Under the pieces are notes generated by a model. That model ran no database searches and was not told the origin of the DNA. It was given only the letters and a program-made list of their open reading frames with translations. A stretch of 64,000 nt of DNA from an uncultured Prevotella sp. (lineage in GTDB: Bacteria; Bacteroidota; Bacteroidia; Bacteroidales; Bacteroidaceae): the NCBI GenBank assembly GCA_905234845.1, contig CAJOIW010000009.1, positions 1 to 64,000 of the forward strand, written 5' to 3'. This document shows, in pieces, positions 1 through 8,784 of the stretch; the stretch's first letter is position 1, and every line of letters begins with the position of its first letter. A program made the translations under genes and the position numbers.

Positions 1-3
1 CAC

Positions 4-135
4 CGCCCAGGGCAACGCCCTGGGTTCGGACAGATGATATTCGCCCAGTAAGGGCAAAAGCGTTGAGGGTAAATGCTTTTGCCCTTACTGGGCGCAATTA
101 GTGTACCACAATCACCCAGGGCGTTGCCCTGGGCT
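4..135. repeat. Composite palindromic repeat: two oppositely oriented 19-bp palindromes flanking a hairpin with a 20-bp stem
   Basis: CCCAGGGCAACGCCCTGGG near position 5 and its reverse complement CCCAGGGCGTTGCCCTGGG near 116; between them CGCCCAGTAAGGGCAAAAGC ... GCTTTTGCCCTTACTGGGCG. Confidence 0.85.
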
Positions 136-183
136 ATGGGTTGTTGGCCTTGCAGGCTGTTTTTTACCGGACAGCAATAATTT

Positions 184-380
184 CTTAACACAAATTCCCA
201 TAAATTGACCATAAATTGACCATGAATTTTCACATCAATCTTTTTTCTTGGATAAAGACAAAGAGACAAAGGGATGATTTACCCTGTGTCTCTTTGCCGA
301 AATCAACGCGGCATGCCGCGAGGGAATATGTTCTTATGTCATTATGTCTAAAAGAACCATGTCATTATGTCGAAGAAACG
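184..380 (-). repeat. ~200-bp dispersed repeat, copy 1, directly 3' of a minus-strand stop codon
   Basis: Near-identical to 2547..2781 (CTTAACACAAATTCCCA...GACAAAGAGACAAAGGGATGATTT...CTCTTTGCCGAAATC...GCGGC..GCCGC...GAATATGTTCTTATG...). Confidence 0.85.
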
Positions 381-386
381 CTGTTG

Positions 387-569
387 CTAATTCTCGTCGT
401 CACCGAAGGACAGCGGGTCGTACTCTTCGTCATCGTCGAAGAACTCCTTACCACCGAAATCGAAGTGCCCTGGATCGTCACCGCCACCGGTATCTTCGCT
501 GAAGCCGTCGAGCAAGGACTCGTTTCTTACGTTGATTATCTCAATTACGGGAATGATATATTTCTTCAT
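387..569 (-). CDS. Small acidic protein (60 aa), paralogue of those at 44211 and 49233
   Basis: MKKYIIPVIEIINVRNESLLDG...GGKEFFDDDEEYDPLSFGDDEN; begins 15 bp after the stop of the upstream secreted-protein gene. Confidence 0.75.
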   Translation of the reverse strand: MKKYIIPVIEIINVRNESLLDGFSEDTGGGDDPGHFDFGGKEFFDDDEEYDPLSFGDDEN

Positions 570-584
570 GATTCTGTCCTCCTT

Positions 585-2282
585 TTACTTGTTGATATAT
601 TTCTTCCCGTTGACAATCTTCACACCCTTAACCGATGGAGATACGCGACGACCACTGAGGTCATAGGCGTATTTACTCTCCTCTCCCTTTGGAGAGGGGC
701 TGGGGGTGAGGCTGCTGATCCCTGTCGCATCGTCGAATGTTGACGTGAATGAGAAATTGGGATTTTCTTTAGCCTCTGCCGAAAGCGAGCTGGTAGGCAC
801 GGCGATACAGGCGCGGAACGGACGGAGCGTAGCGCCGCCAGTGCCCACCTTCCTCCATACACCCGAGGAGGTGTAGCCGAAGTAGGTCCAGGTCGCGTCG
901 TTGTTGATTTCTGTTGTCTCCAACGTGCTGATCATCTTGGCACCACCCGTCACCGCCACCTCATTCAGCACAGTATTTGCAGGCAGAGTGGCAATGGTGA
1001 GATTCTCGAACGGATATCCCGTAGCATTAGGCACAAAGATGTAGGGCGTATTGGCAACTGTCCCATTAGTTACTTCCTCAAACCTTAGGTTCGTGCTCCT
1101 TTGATCGGTCAGCATATAGAATTTACCTGCTGCGGCAGCCTGCTCAGCACTCAGAGCAAAAGGCAGGCAGACGGTAGACTTCTGACCTAAGGTAAACTGA
1201 CGCGGATAGCAGACACTCATTCCCTGGATGGGAGTGTCATTTTCAATTTGGAAAGCCTTGTCGGTCTCAAGGAAGACAAACTTGCTGATGTTACCGCCAT
1301 CGCGATCCCAAGCATAATAACCACCGTTGATGAACGTCATATCACCACATTTTTCTTCGCCATTACCAGTAATACCATTATTGAAAATGATATACTCGGG
1401 AGCAGTGGCGAATCGAACTGTCTTTGTATAGTATTCTTGATTGTAAACATCGGCAAAGCCACCTGCGAAATCTACTGCTGTGCCAGGATAATCACCTAAG
1501 AGTTTCGTCTCATTCGGAGCCTCGCCTGTCCACGCGTAAGCATACACGCCCCAGTTGGGGAAGTTGATGAAATGAGCAACGTAATCAACAAACTTGGGAT
1601 ACTCATCGCCAACAGGACGGAAAATAGCATAGATGGTTCTGTGAGGATTTGCGGGGAAATATTCATCCTGATTCTCTGGGGTTATCTGACCAAAAACGGT
1701 CTCGGGGTCATCATTTGTGTTTTTACCCGCGATGTTATCGTCGACATTGCCATTAATAAAATGATTGCCCATGTTGTCTAAGTTAAGACTGCCGTAATTC
1801 GACTCAGGCGCATTATAATTGAAATCCTCTACTCGGCCGTTGGCACCCTCGCCATGAATCAGGGCATAGCACTCCGTGGGAGTATAAACGGCATTGGCAT
1901 CTGTCTTAAACGTATCTGCATAGCATACAAACTCATAGCCATCTGCGGGCCGGTTGTTGAGGATAAACTCATACCTGCCAAGGGTTCCTGTACAGTCAAT
2001 ACCTGGCATTTGGCCGTTTTCTCCACGAACAGCCTTAATGTAGGCTTCTCCTGCCCAGCCGTCGTCGACTTTTTCCGGACCTGTGCCTCCGGTTCTATCC
2101 CAGATGCACTTCCGCTCAGCTGTTTCCTCAGGGTTGTCCCCCCTCTTTAGCCTTCCGTGCATATACACCGTACCTGCTCCACTTGGATAAGCCACAGCCT
2201 TTGCATAAAGACACTTGGTAGAGTTTCCTGCGACACTGAGGGATATGATCACCCCTCCTAAAATTAGTAATAATTTTTTCAT
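585..2282 (-). CDS. Secreted protein with C-terminal sorting-type tail
   Basis: N-terminal signal peptide MKKLLLILGGVIISLSVAGNS; C-terminus YDLSGRRVSPSVKGVKIVNGKKYINK. Confidence 0.85.
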   Translation of the reverse strand: MKKLLLILGGVIISLSVAGNSTKCLYAKAVAYPSGAGTVYMHGRLKRGDNPEETAERKCIWDRTGGTGPEKVDDGWAGEAYIKAVRGENGQMPGIDCTGTLGRYEFILNNRPADGYEFVCYADTFKTDANAVYTPTECYALIHGEGANGRVEDFNYNAPESNYGSLNLDNMGNHFINGNVDDNIAGKNTNDDPETVFGQITPENQDEYFPANPHRTIYAIFRPVGDEYPKFVDYVAHFINFPNWGVYAYAWTGEAPNETKLLGDYPGTAVDFAGGFADVYNQEYYTKTVRFATAPEYIIFNNGITGNGEEKCGDMTFINGGYYAWDRDGGNISKFVFLETDKAFQIENDTPIQGMSVCYPRQFTLGQKSTVCLPFALSAEQAAAAGKFYMLTDQRSTNLRFEEVTNGTVANTPYIFVPNATGYPFENLTIATLPANTVLNEVAVTGGAKMISTLETTEINNDATWTYFGYTSSGVWRKVGTGGATLRPFRACIAVPTSSLSAEAKENPNFSFTSTFDDATGISSLTPSPSPKGEESKYAYDLSGRRVSPSVKGVKIVNGKKYINK

Positions 2283-2546
2283 AACACGTTCGTTTTTTAT
2301 CAGTTGTTTTTTTCAAATTTTCTGAAATTCGGCGCAAAGTTAGATATAATTATCTAATTAGACTATCAATTTTGAACATATATCTATAAATTGCGAACCT
2401 TTTAACAGAAGGACACGTTTCTTTTCGACATAATGACATAAGGACACGTTTCTTTTCGACATAATGACATAAGAACATGTTTGTTTTATCCACTAATGAC
2501 ACAAACAATACAAATGAAAATAAGTGATGAGAATTTATTTTTGTAT

Positions 2547-2781
2547 CTTAACACAAATTCCCACAAATTGACCATGAATTTAGCCATGAATTTTTACATC
2601 ATCTTTTTCTTGGATAAAGACAAAGAGACAAAGGGATGATTTGCCCAGTGTCTCTTTGCCGAAATCCACGCGGCGTGCCGCATGGGAATATGTTCTTATG
2701 TTATTATGTCTAAAAGAAAAGTGTTCTTATGTCATTATGTCATTATGTCTAAAAGAACTATGTCATTCTGTCGAAAAAACG
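2547..2781 (-). repeat. ~200-bp dispersed repeat, copy 2, abutting the stop codon of the C1B peptidase gene
   Basis: Direct repeat of 184..380; ends at 2781, one base before the stop codon at 2782-2784. Confidence 0.85.
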
Positions 2782-4185
2782 TCAATTATCCACTTGGAAG
2801 AGGGGGTCTTCGGGCATGACCATGACGGGCTGCTGCTGGTATTCCTGCAAGAGCTGCGCAGGCACATACTGGTTAAAGACCACGAGGCGGAACATGTATT
2901 CGTTGAACCACCGGTTGGTCATCACGATGTAGCCTTTCTGCCCGCTGTCGGCCCCCCATGAGTTCTCCACCTTCCAGCGTGTGGGTTGCCCGTTGCCGTC
3001 GAGGTCGACGGCGGTGAGGGTCATGGCATGGGTGGAACCACTGTCGAAGGTGCTGATGCGGTCGGCCTTGTTCATGGGGAAGTCGGTACCGAGGAGCGAG
3101 GCATAGTCGAAGTTATCGAGGTCGTTGTAGCCACGTGTGCGGTCGAGCTGCTTGCCCACATCGTAAGATGAATAGAGCTTTGTGCCGTCTTTAAGCGCGG
3201 TGATGGCAAGGCCGGCAATCTCCTCCATCGGCAGGTTCAGGTACTTCCAGTTGGTGCCGTCGTAGGTGTGGCGGTCGTACTCCACCTCGTAGGTCTTGTG
3301 GTATGGCCGTCGCGGGTCGTTCATCACCATGATGAACGTGCCGTTAAGCGGCTGGCCTACGGTCTCCTGATAAAACTCCTGCGGGGTGTACTGCCTCGGC
3401 TCGCCTCTCTGCTTGCCGTCCTTGTCGCGGTGGGCATAGGTAAAGGTTTTCACGGGCTCGCCAAGTGTCAGGCAGAGCATGTGGTAGATGGTGCTGAGCT
3501 GCTCGGTCTTGCGCTTCTCTATCTGGGCAGGCTTCTTCTTATCGGCCACCATGCGCCGTAGCTCAAGACCATACTCGCGCAGTTTCGAGGCGATGAGTCC
3601 CGACATGCGCGAGGTGTTCTCAGCCGAGAATGTCTCGGGCTGCACGCTCATAGGTACGAGACCATACTTGGCGGCAAGGTCGGCCACACCACAGAAGGTA
3701 CCGCCGTCGCCCAGCGGATGGTGGAAGAAGAACTGCACGCGCGGGTCATCGATGGGCTTCGCCGCATGGTCGACCACTCCTTGCAACATGAGGTTGGCCT
3801 TCTCCAACTGGTCGTAGAAGAAGAGATAGTCGTGTGAGAACTCCACGGCAAGCGTGTCGGCATGTGCCTTGGCGAAGTTACTGCGCAGCACGTTCAGTCC
3901 CGAGAACATCCAGCAACGCCCCGACGACTTCTGGTTGTGGATGCTCTGCTTAGGCGTCTCAATGGTGAAGTGCGTGTCGACAGGCCCTTGGTTGGCGAAG
4001 TTACGAGCCAGATCGTCGATCTTGTTCGACGCGATGGCGTTGAAGATGGCACGGTTAGACGGCTGCGCGGCCTGTGCCTGCTCCATGTGGCGGAGCATGT
4101 CGGCAGTGATACCGCCTGGCTTCGTCTGTGCGAAGACAGAGAGTGCGCTGATGAGCACTAACGATGAAATCAGTAGTTTTTTCAT
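2782..4185 (-). CDS. Secreted C1B-family (bleomycin hydrolase-like) cysteine aminopeptidase
   Basis: Signal peptide; papain-fold motifs QKSSGRCWMFSGLN, STHAMTLTAVDL, VENSWG. Confidence 0.9.
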   Translation of the reverse strand: MKKLLISSLVLISALSVFAQTKPGGITADMLRHMEQAQAAQPSNRAIFNAIASNKIDDLARNFANQGPVDTHFTIETPKQSIHNQKSSGRCWMFSGLNVLRSNFAKAHADTLAVEFSHDYLFFYDQLEKANLMLQGVVDHAAKPIDDPRVQFFFHHPLGDGGTFCGVADLAAKYGLVPMSVQPETFSAENTSRMSGLIASKLREYGLELRRMVADKKKPAQIEKRKTEQLSTIYHMLCLTLGEPVKTFTYAHRDKDGKQRGEPRQYTPQEFYQETVGQPLNGTFIMVMNDPRRPYHKTYEVEYDRHTYDGTNWKYLNLPMEEIAGLAITALKDGTKLYSSYDVGKQLDRTRGYNDLDNFDYASLLGTDFPMNKADRISTFDSGSTHAMTLTAVDLDGNGQPTRWKVENSWGADSGQKGYIVMTNRWFNEYMFRLVVFNQYVPAQLLQEYQQQPVMVMPEDPLFQVDN

Positions 4186-7100
4186 TATTTAATCACAATC
4201 TTTTTTCCTTTGACGATGTAGATACCAGGCTTTAATTGAGAATTGACAGTTGACAGTTGAGAATTGTCTGCTACTTTGCGCCCTTGCAGGTCGTAGACAT
4301 ATCTACTCCCCACTCCCTTTGGAGAGAGGTTGGAGGTGAGGCTGATGCCCGTTGTCTCACGATAGATGACAATATTCTTCGGCTCGGCAAGGTGCTCGGT
4401 GAAGTAAGCACGGAAGGGACTGACCGCCGTACTCTTCGTGACGGGCTCGAAAGCCGAGCCCTCGGCATTGAGCGCAAGGATGTCGGTATAACTCTTCTTC
4501 CTCATTGTGCCGATAAAGTTGTAGCAGTCGCTGCCAATAGACAGAGGGTTTTCCTGTGTTGAGAACATTGCCTGATCCTCTGCCTCGAAGGTGATGGTCT
4601 TGCCCACGAGGTCTTCAGGCACTCCGATGATATAAGGTATGTTGGCCTCAAACCGATCGGGCTTCTCAAAGCATACCTCGTCGTCGGGGTTGACATACGC
4701 AAAGGCTTGTAGATAGAGGTCGCCGTCTTGCCAACTGAGCGGCTGTCCGTCGACGCTGATATTGGTCGGCTCGAAAGGCAGGACGATGGTCTGCCATCCG
4801 GTCTTTCCGTTACAAGCCTTGTCGAATACACGCGAGTAGGTAATCTTATTCGTCGTATAATCTATGGGGGCAACGTATGCCTCCTCATCGCTGAGGCTGA
4901 TATTGTCGGTCTGCCCGCCCACGATGACATTGCGGCCATCAAGTGACTCGGGCACAGCGGTGCCACCTTTGAAGAAGTAGAGTGTATTTCTCCCCGAACG
5001 TGAGAGATTAAACGTTGGTAACGCATCGCAGGAGGTACAATCGAGAGCCGAGACATTGGCTGTCACCGCATAGGTTGTTCCGCCTACCGCATTCACTGAG
5101 CCGGTAGCCAGATAGCTAAGAATGCCGTCCTCACGGGTACCTGCATAATCGAGTCCACGAAGCCCGCAGGCGCGACTACCATAGAGATAACCGGCACTGA
5201 AGCAATACTCATACCCGTCCTCCAGTCCGTCTAACATAAACTCCACTATTTTCGTGCTACCGGCAGGAATAGACACGAAGACTCTCACGTCGCCATTGCC
5301 CCAATAGTAGCCGTCGTCGCCAATGGCCCGTCGCCAGCGTGTGACCTTGATGGCACCGTTGTACTCATTTTTACCATTGTTCTTCACATTCACCTTGCCA
5401 TAGGCTTTCGTGCCGATGATGGCTGATCCTTTCTTATTGGTTATTGTGATGGCTGATGAGGATTCGAGCGAGGCAGGGTTCTCGGGTGCCGTGCCACTGG
5501 CTCTGATGTCAATATCGGTGGTATAGTAGACTTTCTTCGTGTCTTCGTTGATGATCCAGATATGCCACTTACCCACTTGGTCGGCTGTGGTCTCAAAAGT
5601 GAACGCGGCACTGGCAATCTCGCCCTCGCGCATCACTATCTGCGTGCGGCTGCTGGCTTTCTCGCCCATTGTCTCTTCCATGCCGGCATAGAAACCGATG
5701 GGACGGAAGAACTCGTCGCCATCGTTCTTGAAGGTCACTATCACCTCCTGTTTCTCGCCCGCTTTTCTCGACGAGATAACCTTGAAGCCCTCCACCGTAA
5801 TGGTTTCAGTAGGTTTCCACTCATGGGTCATCGTGCCATCGTCGGCTACGGTGACAAGGAAGTAGTGGGTATCGGAGTTGAAGTCGGTCTGCCATTCCGT
5901 TTTTCCTTTCACACGGCTCACGGGCACCACCTTATGCGTGCCTACGGGGAGCGACTTCAGAAAGTAATCTTGTGTATTGAGATAATTCGCGCCGATGGTG
6001 GCCTCTCTATTGTTCACGAGGGTATGGAAATTGCCGTCCTCGTCGATGGTGGCCACGTTCATCTCGAAGTCGCGCTGAGCGCCCGTCCAGTTGCAATAGA
6101 CCACATGCATCTTCTTCTGCTTGTCGTTGATGTTAAAATTGTTCTCCTGATCGGTGAAAGTGGTCAGCGCATACTTAGGTGCCTCTGCCGTAATGTCATC
6201 GGGTATTCTCATACCGATGGCAGCACCTTGCGACATGGTATAGCCGTCGGAGGTATTGCTCGACCCGATGCCCGCGTCGGCTCCAGGCGCCAACACAGCG
6301 ATACGGTAGTAGCCGTCGGAACCGCCACCCCATCCCCAGTTCACGTGGAAGAGTCCCTCACCATCGTAGCCATCGAGCACAAAGGCATGGCCGCCACCAG
6401 AGGACTGACCAGAATATACCACGGGATGCCCGCTGGCAATCTCGTTGTAGATCAGGGCGTTCCAGTCGCTGATGGTATAGTAGCCGCGCGACTCGAAGGT
6501 CATCCCGTCATCATAGTTGAAAATCTTTTTAAGCACCGTCTCGCCATAGCCTGTCACGGCTCCCGACGACGGACCATACCCCATCTTGAGCGCCTGACCT
6601 ACCCAGAGGTTGAAGTCGGCAATGGCCGTAGAGTCCTCATGGGAGAGTTTGCGGCCGTCGTAAGTATCGTACATGTGATCCCAGTCGATGGGTGTATGAG
6701 GCTTCACGCGTGGCAGCTTCACCGACTTATCCCCTACAGAGGTTTCCCATGTCACCGTATGGTCGGGAATATAGGCGATGGTCTCCTTAGGCCATTTGTA
6801 ATAGTACATGGCCTGGGCGTAGGCCGTAGCCACACAACCTGTGGCCGAGTGATTACCACTCAGCTCACCTGTATCCTTGTCATAGTAGATTGGACATTTC
6901 AGGTTCCAGGGCGACCCTTGGTTCCACCTGCTCATGAGCAAAGGTGCTACGGCACGATAGACCGGACGGTTCTGCTCTGCGGCACGGCGACGCGCGGTAG
7001 TCAACACATACTTCGTATCGTCGAGAAATTGTATCTTGTCGGCATACATCTGAAGGAAGTTGCGGATGTGCTCAGGCTGCTCACTAATATTAAAAGTGCC

Positions 7101-7379
7101 CTGATCGGAATAGCCGAGAATCTGCTCGGTGCGGTCGTCGCCCGAAACAATGACAAAACCCTGTCCGCCTTCGGCATTAAACACATAATAGTAAGATTGA
7201 TCCTCATTGGTTACGCCTCTGCGGGGTGCACGATAAACAGGGCGATGAATAGAGAGCATCCTGCCCTTCTTCGCCATAAACTGCTGAGCTACCGTCTGTG
7301 CCTGCTGACGCGTGACGGGACCCGCCATCGCGGAAGCCGACATCACGATAACTGAAAAGAATGCCAACAATTTTTTCAT
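4185..7379 (-). CDS. C10 family (streptopain/interpain-like) peptidase with C-terminal sorting-type tail
   Basis: SATGCVATAYAQAMYYYKWP and GGGHAFVLDGYDGEGLFHVNWGWGGGSDGYY motifs; C-terminus YDLQGRKV...GIYIVKGKKIVIK; start set to MKKLLAFF (signal peptide) rather than the longer ORF. Confidence 0.9.
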   Translation of the reverse strand: MKKLLAFFSVIVMSASAMAGPVTRQQAQTVAQQFMAKKGRMLSIHRPVYRAPRRGVTNEDQSYYYVFNAEGGQGFVIVSGDDRTEQILGYSDQGTFNISEQPEHIRNFLQMYADKIQFLDDTKYVLTTARRRAAEQNRPVYRAVAPLLMSRWNQGSPWNLKCPIYYDKDTGELSGNHSATGCVATAYAQAMYYYKWPKETIAYIPDHTVTWETSVGDKSVKLPRVKPHTPIDWDHMYDTYDGRKLSHEDSTAIADFNLWVGQALKMGYGPSSGAVTGYGETVLKKIFNYDDGMTFESRGYYTISDWNALIYNEIASGHPVVYSGQSSGGGHAFVLDGYDGEGLFHVNWGWGGGSDGYYRIAVLAPGADAGIGSSNTSDGYTMSQGAAIGMRIPDDITAEAPKYALTTFTDQENNFNINDKQKKMHVVYCNWTGAQRDFEMNVATIDEDGNFHTLVNNREATIGANYLNTQDYFLKSLPVGTHKVVPVSRVKGKTEWQTDFNSDTHYFLVTVADDGTMTHEWKPTETITVEGFKVISSRKAGEKQEVIVTFKNDGDEFFRPIGFYAGMEETMGEKASSRTQIVMREGEIASAAFTFETTADQVGKWHIWIINEDTKKVYYTTDIDIRASGTAPENPASLESSSAITITNKKGSAIIGTKAYGKVNVKNNGKNEYNGAIKVTRWRRAIGDDGYYWGNGDVRVFVSIPAGSTKIVEFMLDGLEDGYEYCFSAGYLYGSRACGLRGLDYAGTREDGILSYLATGSVNAVGGTTYAVTANVSALDCTSCDALPTFNLSRSGRNTLYFFKGGTAVPESLDGRNVIVGGQTDNISLSDEEAYVAPIDYTTNKITYSRVFDKACNGKTGWQTIVLPFEPTNISVDGQPLSWQDGDLYLQAFAYVNPDDEVCFEKPDRFEANIPYIIGVPEDLVGKTITFEAEDQAMFSTQENPLSIGSDCYNFIGTMRKKSYTDILALNAEGSAFEPVTKSTAVSPFRAYFTEHLAEPKNIVIYRETTGISLTSNLSPKGVGSRYVYDLQGRKVADNSQLSTVNSQLKPGIYIVKGKKIVIK

Positions 7380-7571
7380 AGTTTCTTTATTATATAGAAT
7401 TAGGTTATAGCTTTCATCAAACATTAAATCACGGCAAAGTTAGCTATTTTTCTAAAATAACAGCCATTTTTATCGATATTTTTTTCTTTCCTTCTCGCAA
7501 AATCCCCATGATTCATTCCCTTCCATCACACGACGGACAAGCATTCACAACACGAAAGCTAAGGTTTTATC

Positions 7572-7661
7572 AAGTAATATATATACTTTTACTCGGTAAT
7601 ATATATACTTTTACTGAGTAATATATATACTATTACTCGGTAATATATATACTTTTACTTT
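7572..7661 (+). repeat. AT-rich 22-bp tandem palindromic array, copy A (4 units)
   Basis: GTAATATATATACTWTTACTnn starting at 7574, 7596, 7618 and 7640; exact 22-bp period. Confidence 0.9.
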
Positions 7662-7885
7662 GTGAAAGATAAGCTTTCGCATCGTGAAAACTGGTTTTTC
7701 GAGGGGAGGTTAAGGAGTTAAAGGAGTTAAGGAGTTAAGACGACAGTGCCCGCACATACGAACATAAACTCTCAATACCAAACACCATTAACGCGGCAGT
7801 AGGCTACGGGGGAGGCGAGCACATCGAGGGAGAGCCGCATTGGAATATGTTCTTAAACGATTATCTGCAAAGATACCATCAAGGA

Positions 7886-8057
7886 AGCCCGACGGGCTGT
7901 TAAGAATAAAGGCAGGGGTGTAACCCCTGCTAACGGGGGTGTTGTATATAAACCTCGACAGGGTGACAGACCATCCTGTCGCTCTTTCAGAGCTCATATA
8001 ACCACTGACATGAGCAGGGGTTACACCCCTGCCTGTAGTCTGTAGCCCATTCTGGGC
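7886..8057. repeat. Composite palindromic repeat with nested inverted repeats
   Basis: GGCAGGGGTGTAACCCCTGCT (7911-7931) versus AGCAGGGGTTACACCCCTGCC (8013-8033); inner CGACAGG...CCTGTCG (7956-7981); outer small palindromes AGCCCGACGGGCT and GCCCATTCTGGGC. Confidence 0.85.
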
Positions 8058-8079
8058 ATTGGTATCATTTAAGAATGCG

Positions 8080-8586
8080 TTAGTAGTCTTTGAAGATTTT
8101 TTCGAGCCGTTTGCGGCGTTTGGCATGTCGGCGGGCACGGAAATTGACCATTTTCTCCAAATCGAACGACATGCCTCCCGATGGTGCGGCCATGGCGGCT
8201 CCCTGACGGGCGGTCTCCTTCATGTTGAAGCCTGGCTGCGGTGCCTTTCCGATGACGACAACTTCGTCGAGCTCGCTCATGCGGGGCAGGAGGAAAACGG
8301 TATCGGTAACAAGGAGGCTGTCGCGCGATAGTTTGCGGGGTAAGAAGCCTGTACGCCCGAAGGTGACCTCGGAGAACTCACCGCTGAGAACGAACTCGCC
8401 ACGGTAGTTGGTGCGCACGCCTTGATTGCGGTCGGTGCGGATGTTCACGTCGCGCAGAGGCGTGTGCATGTCCATGTCGGCCACCACCCCACGAACCTGC
8501 GCATATATATAAATAGGTGTAAGGATGAACAGCAGGATAATAGTCGATTTTGCCATGTCGAAATTACATTTGTGCAAATGTAGCAT
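8080..8586 (-). CDS. Carboxypeptidase-regulatory-like domain protein
   Basis: VRGVVADMDMHTPLRDVNIRTDRNQGVRTNYRGEFVL pattern typical of CarboxypepD_reg-like domains. Confidence 0.7.
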   Translation of the reverse strand: MLHLHKCNFDMAKSTIILLFILTPIYIYAQVRGVVADMDMHTPLRDVNIRTDRNQGVRTNYRGEFVLSGEFSEVTFGRTGFLPRKLSRDSLLVTDTVFLLPRMSELDEVVVIGKAPQPGFNMKETARQGAAMAAPSGGMSFDLEKMVNFRARRHAKRRKRLEKIFKDY

Positions 8587-8668
8587 TTCCTGTTCATAAA
8601 AAATCAGACGTTTTATTTATTTTATGACATTTAATATTTGTTTTCGTAATGAAGTTTAATTTTTATTT

Positions 8669-8682
8669 AGTAATTTTGCAGC
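8669..8682 (+). promoter_or_regulatory. Candidate Bacteroidetes -7 promoter element upstream of nhaD
   Basis: TAATTTTGCAGCC matches TAnnTTTG consensus. Confidence 0.5.
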
Positions 8683-8784
8683 CCGAAAGAATGAAGAGTA
8701 AATGTAGGGACGTGATGGCACTATTGTCTTAACTCCTTAACTCCTAACTCCTTAACTCCTAAATACATTTAACGTAGAAAAAAA

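Noticed and set aside
216-743. 175-aa plus-strand ORF
   Set aside because: Spans the 200-bp dispersed repeat and runs antisense to the small peptide and the secreted-protein gene.
5562-7355. 597-aa plus-strand ORF opposite the C10 peptidase gene
   Set aside because: Antisense shadow ORF; the translation has no recognisable domain whereas the opposite strand has clear peptidase motifs.
7572-7661. Possible CRISPR or simple AT microsatellite
   Set aside because: No spacers; exact 22-bp units with recurring flanks in three loci argue against both CRISPR and a random microsatellite.
7788-8138. 116-aa minus-strand ORF over the composite palindrome
   Set aside because: Most of it lies on the structured repeat and it overlaps the 8080-8586 gene; no protein signature.
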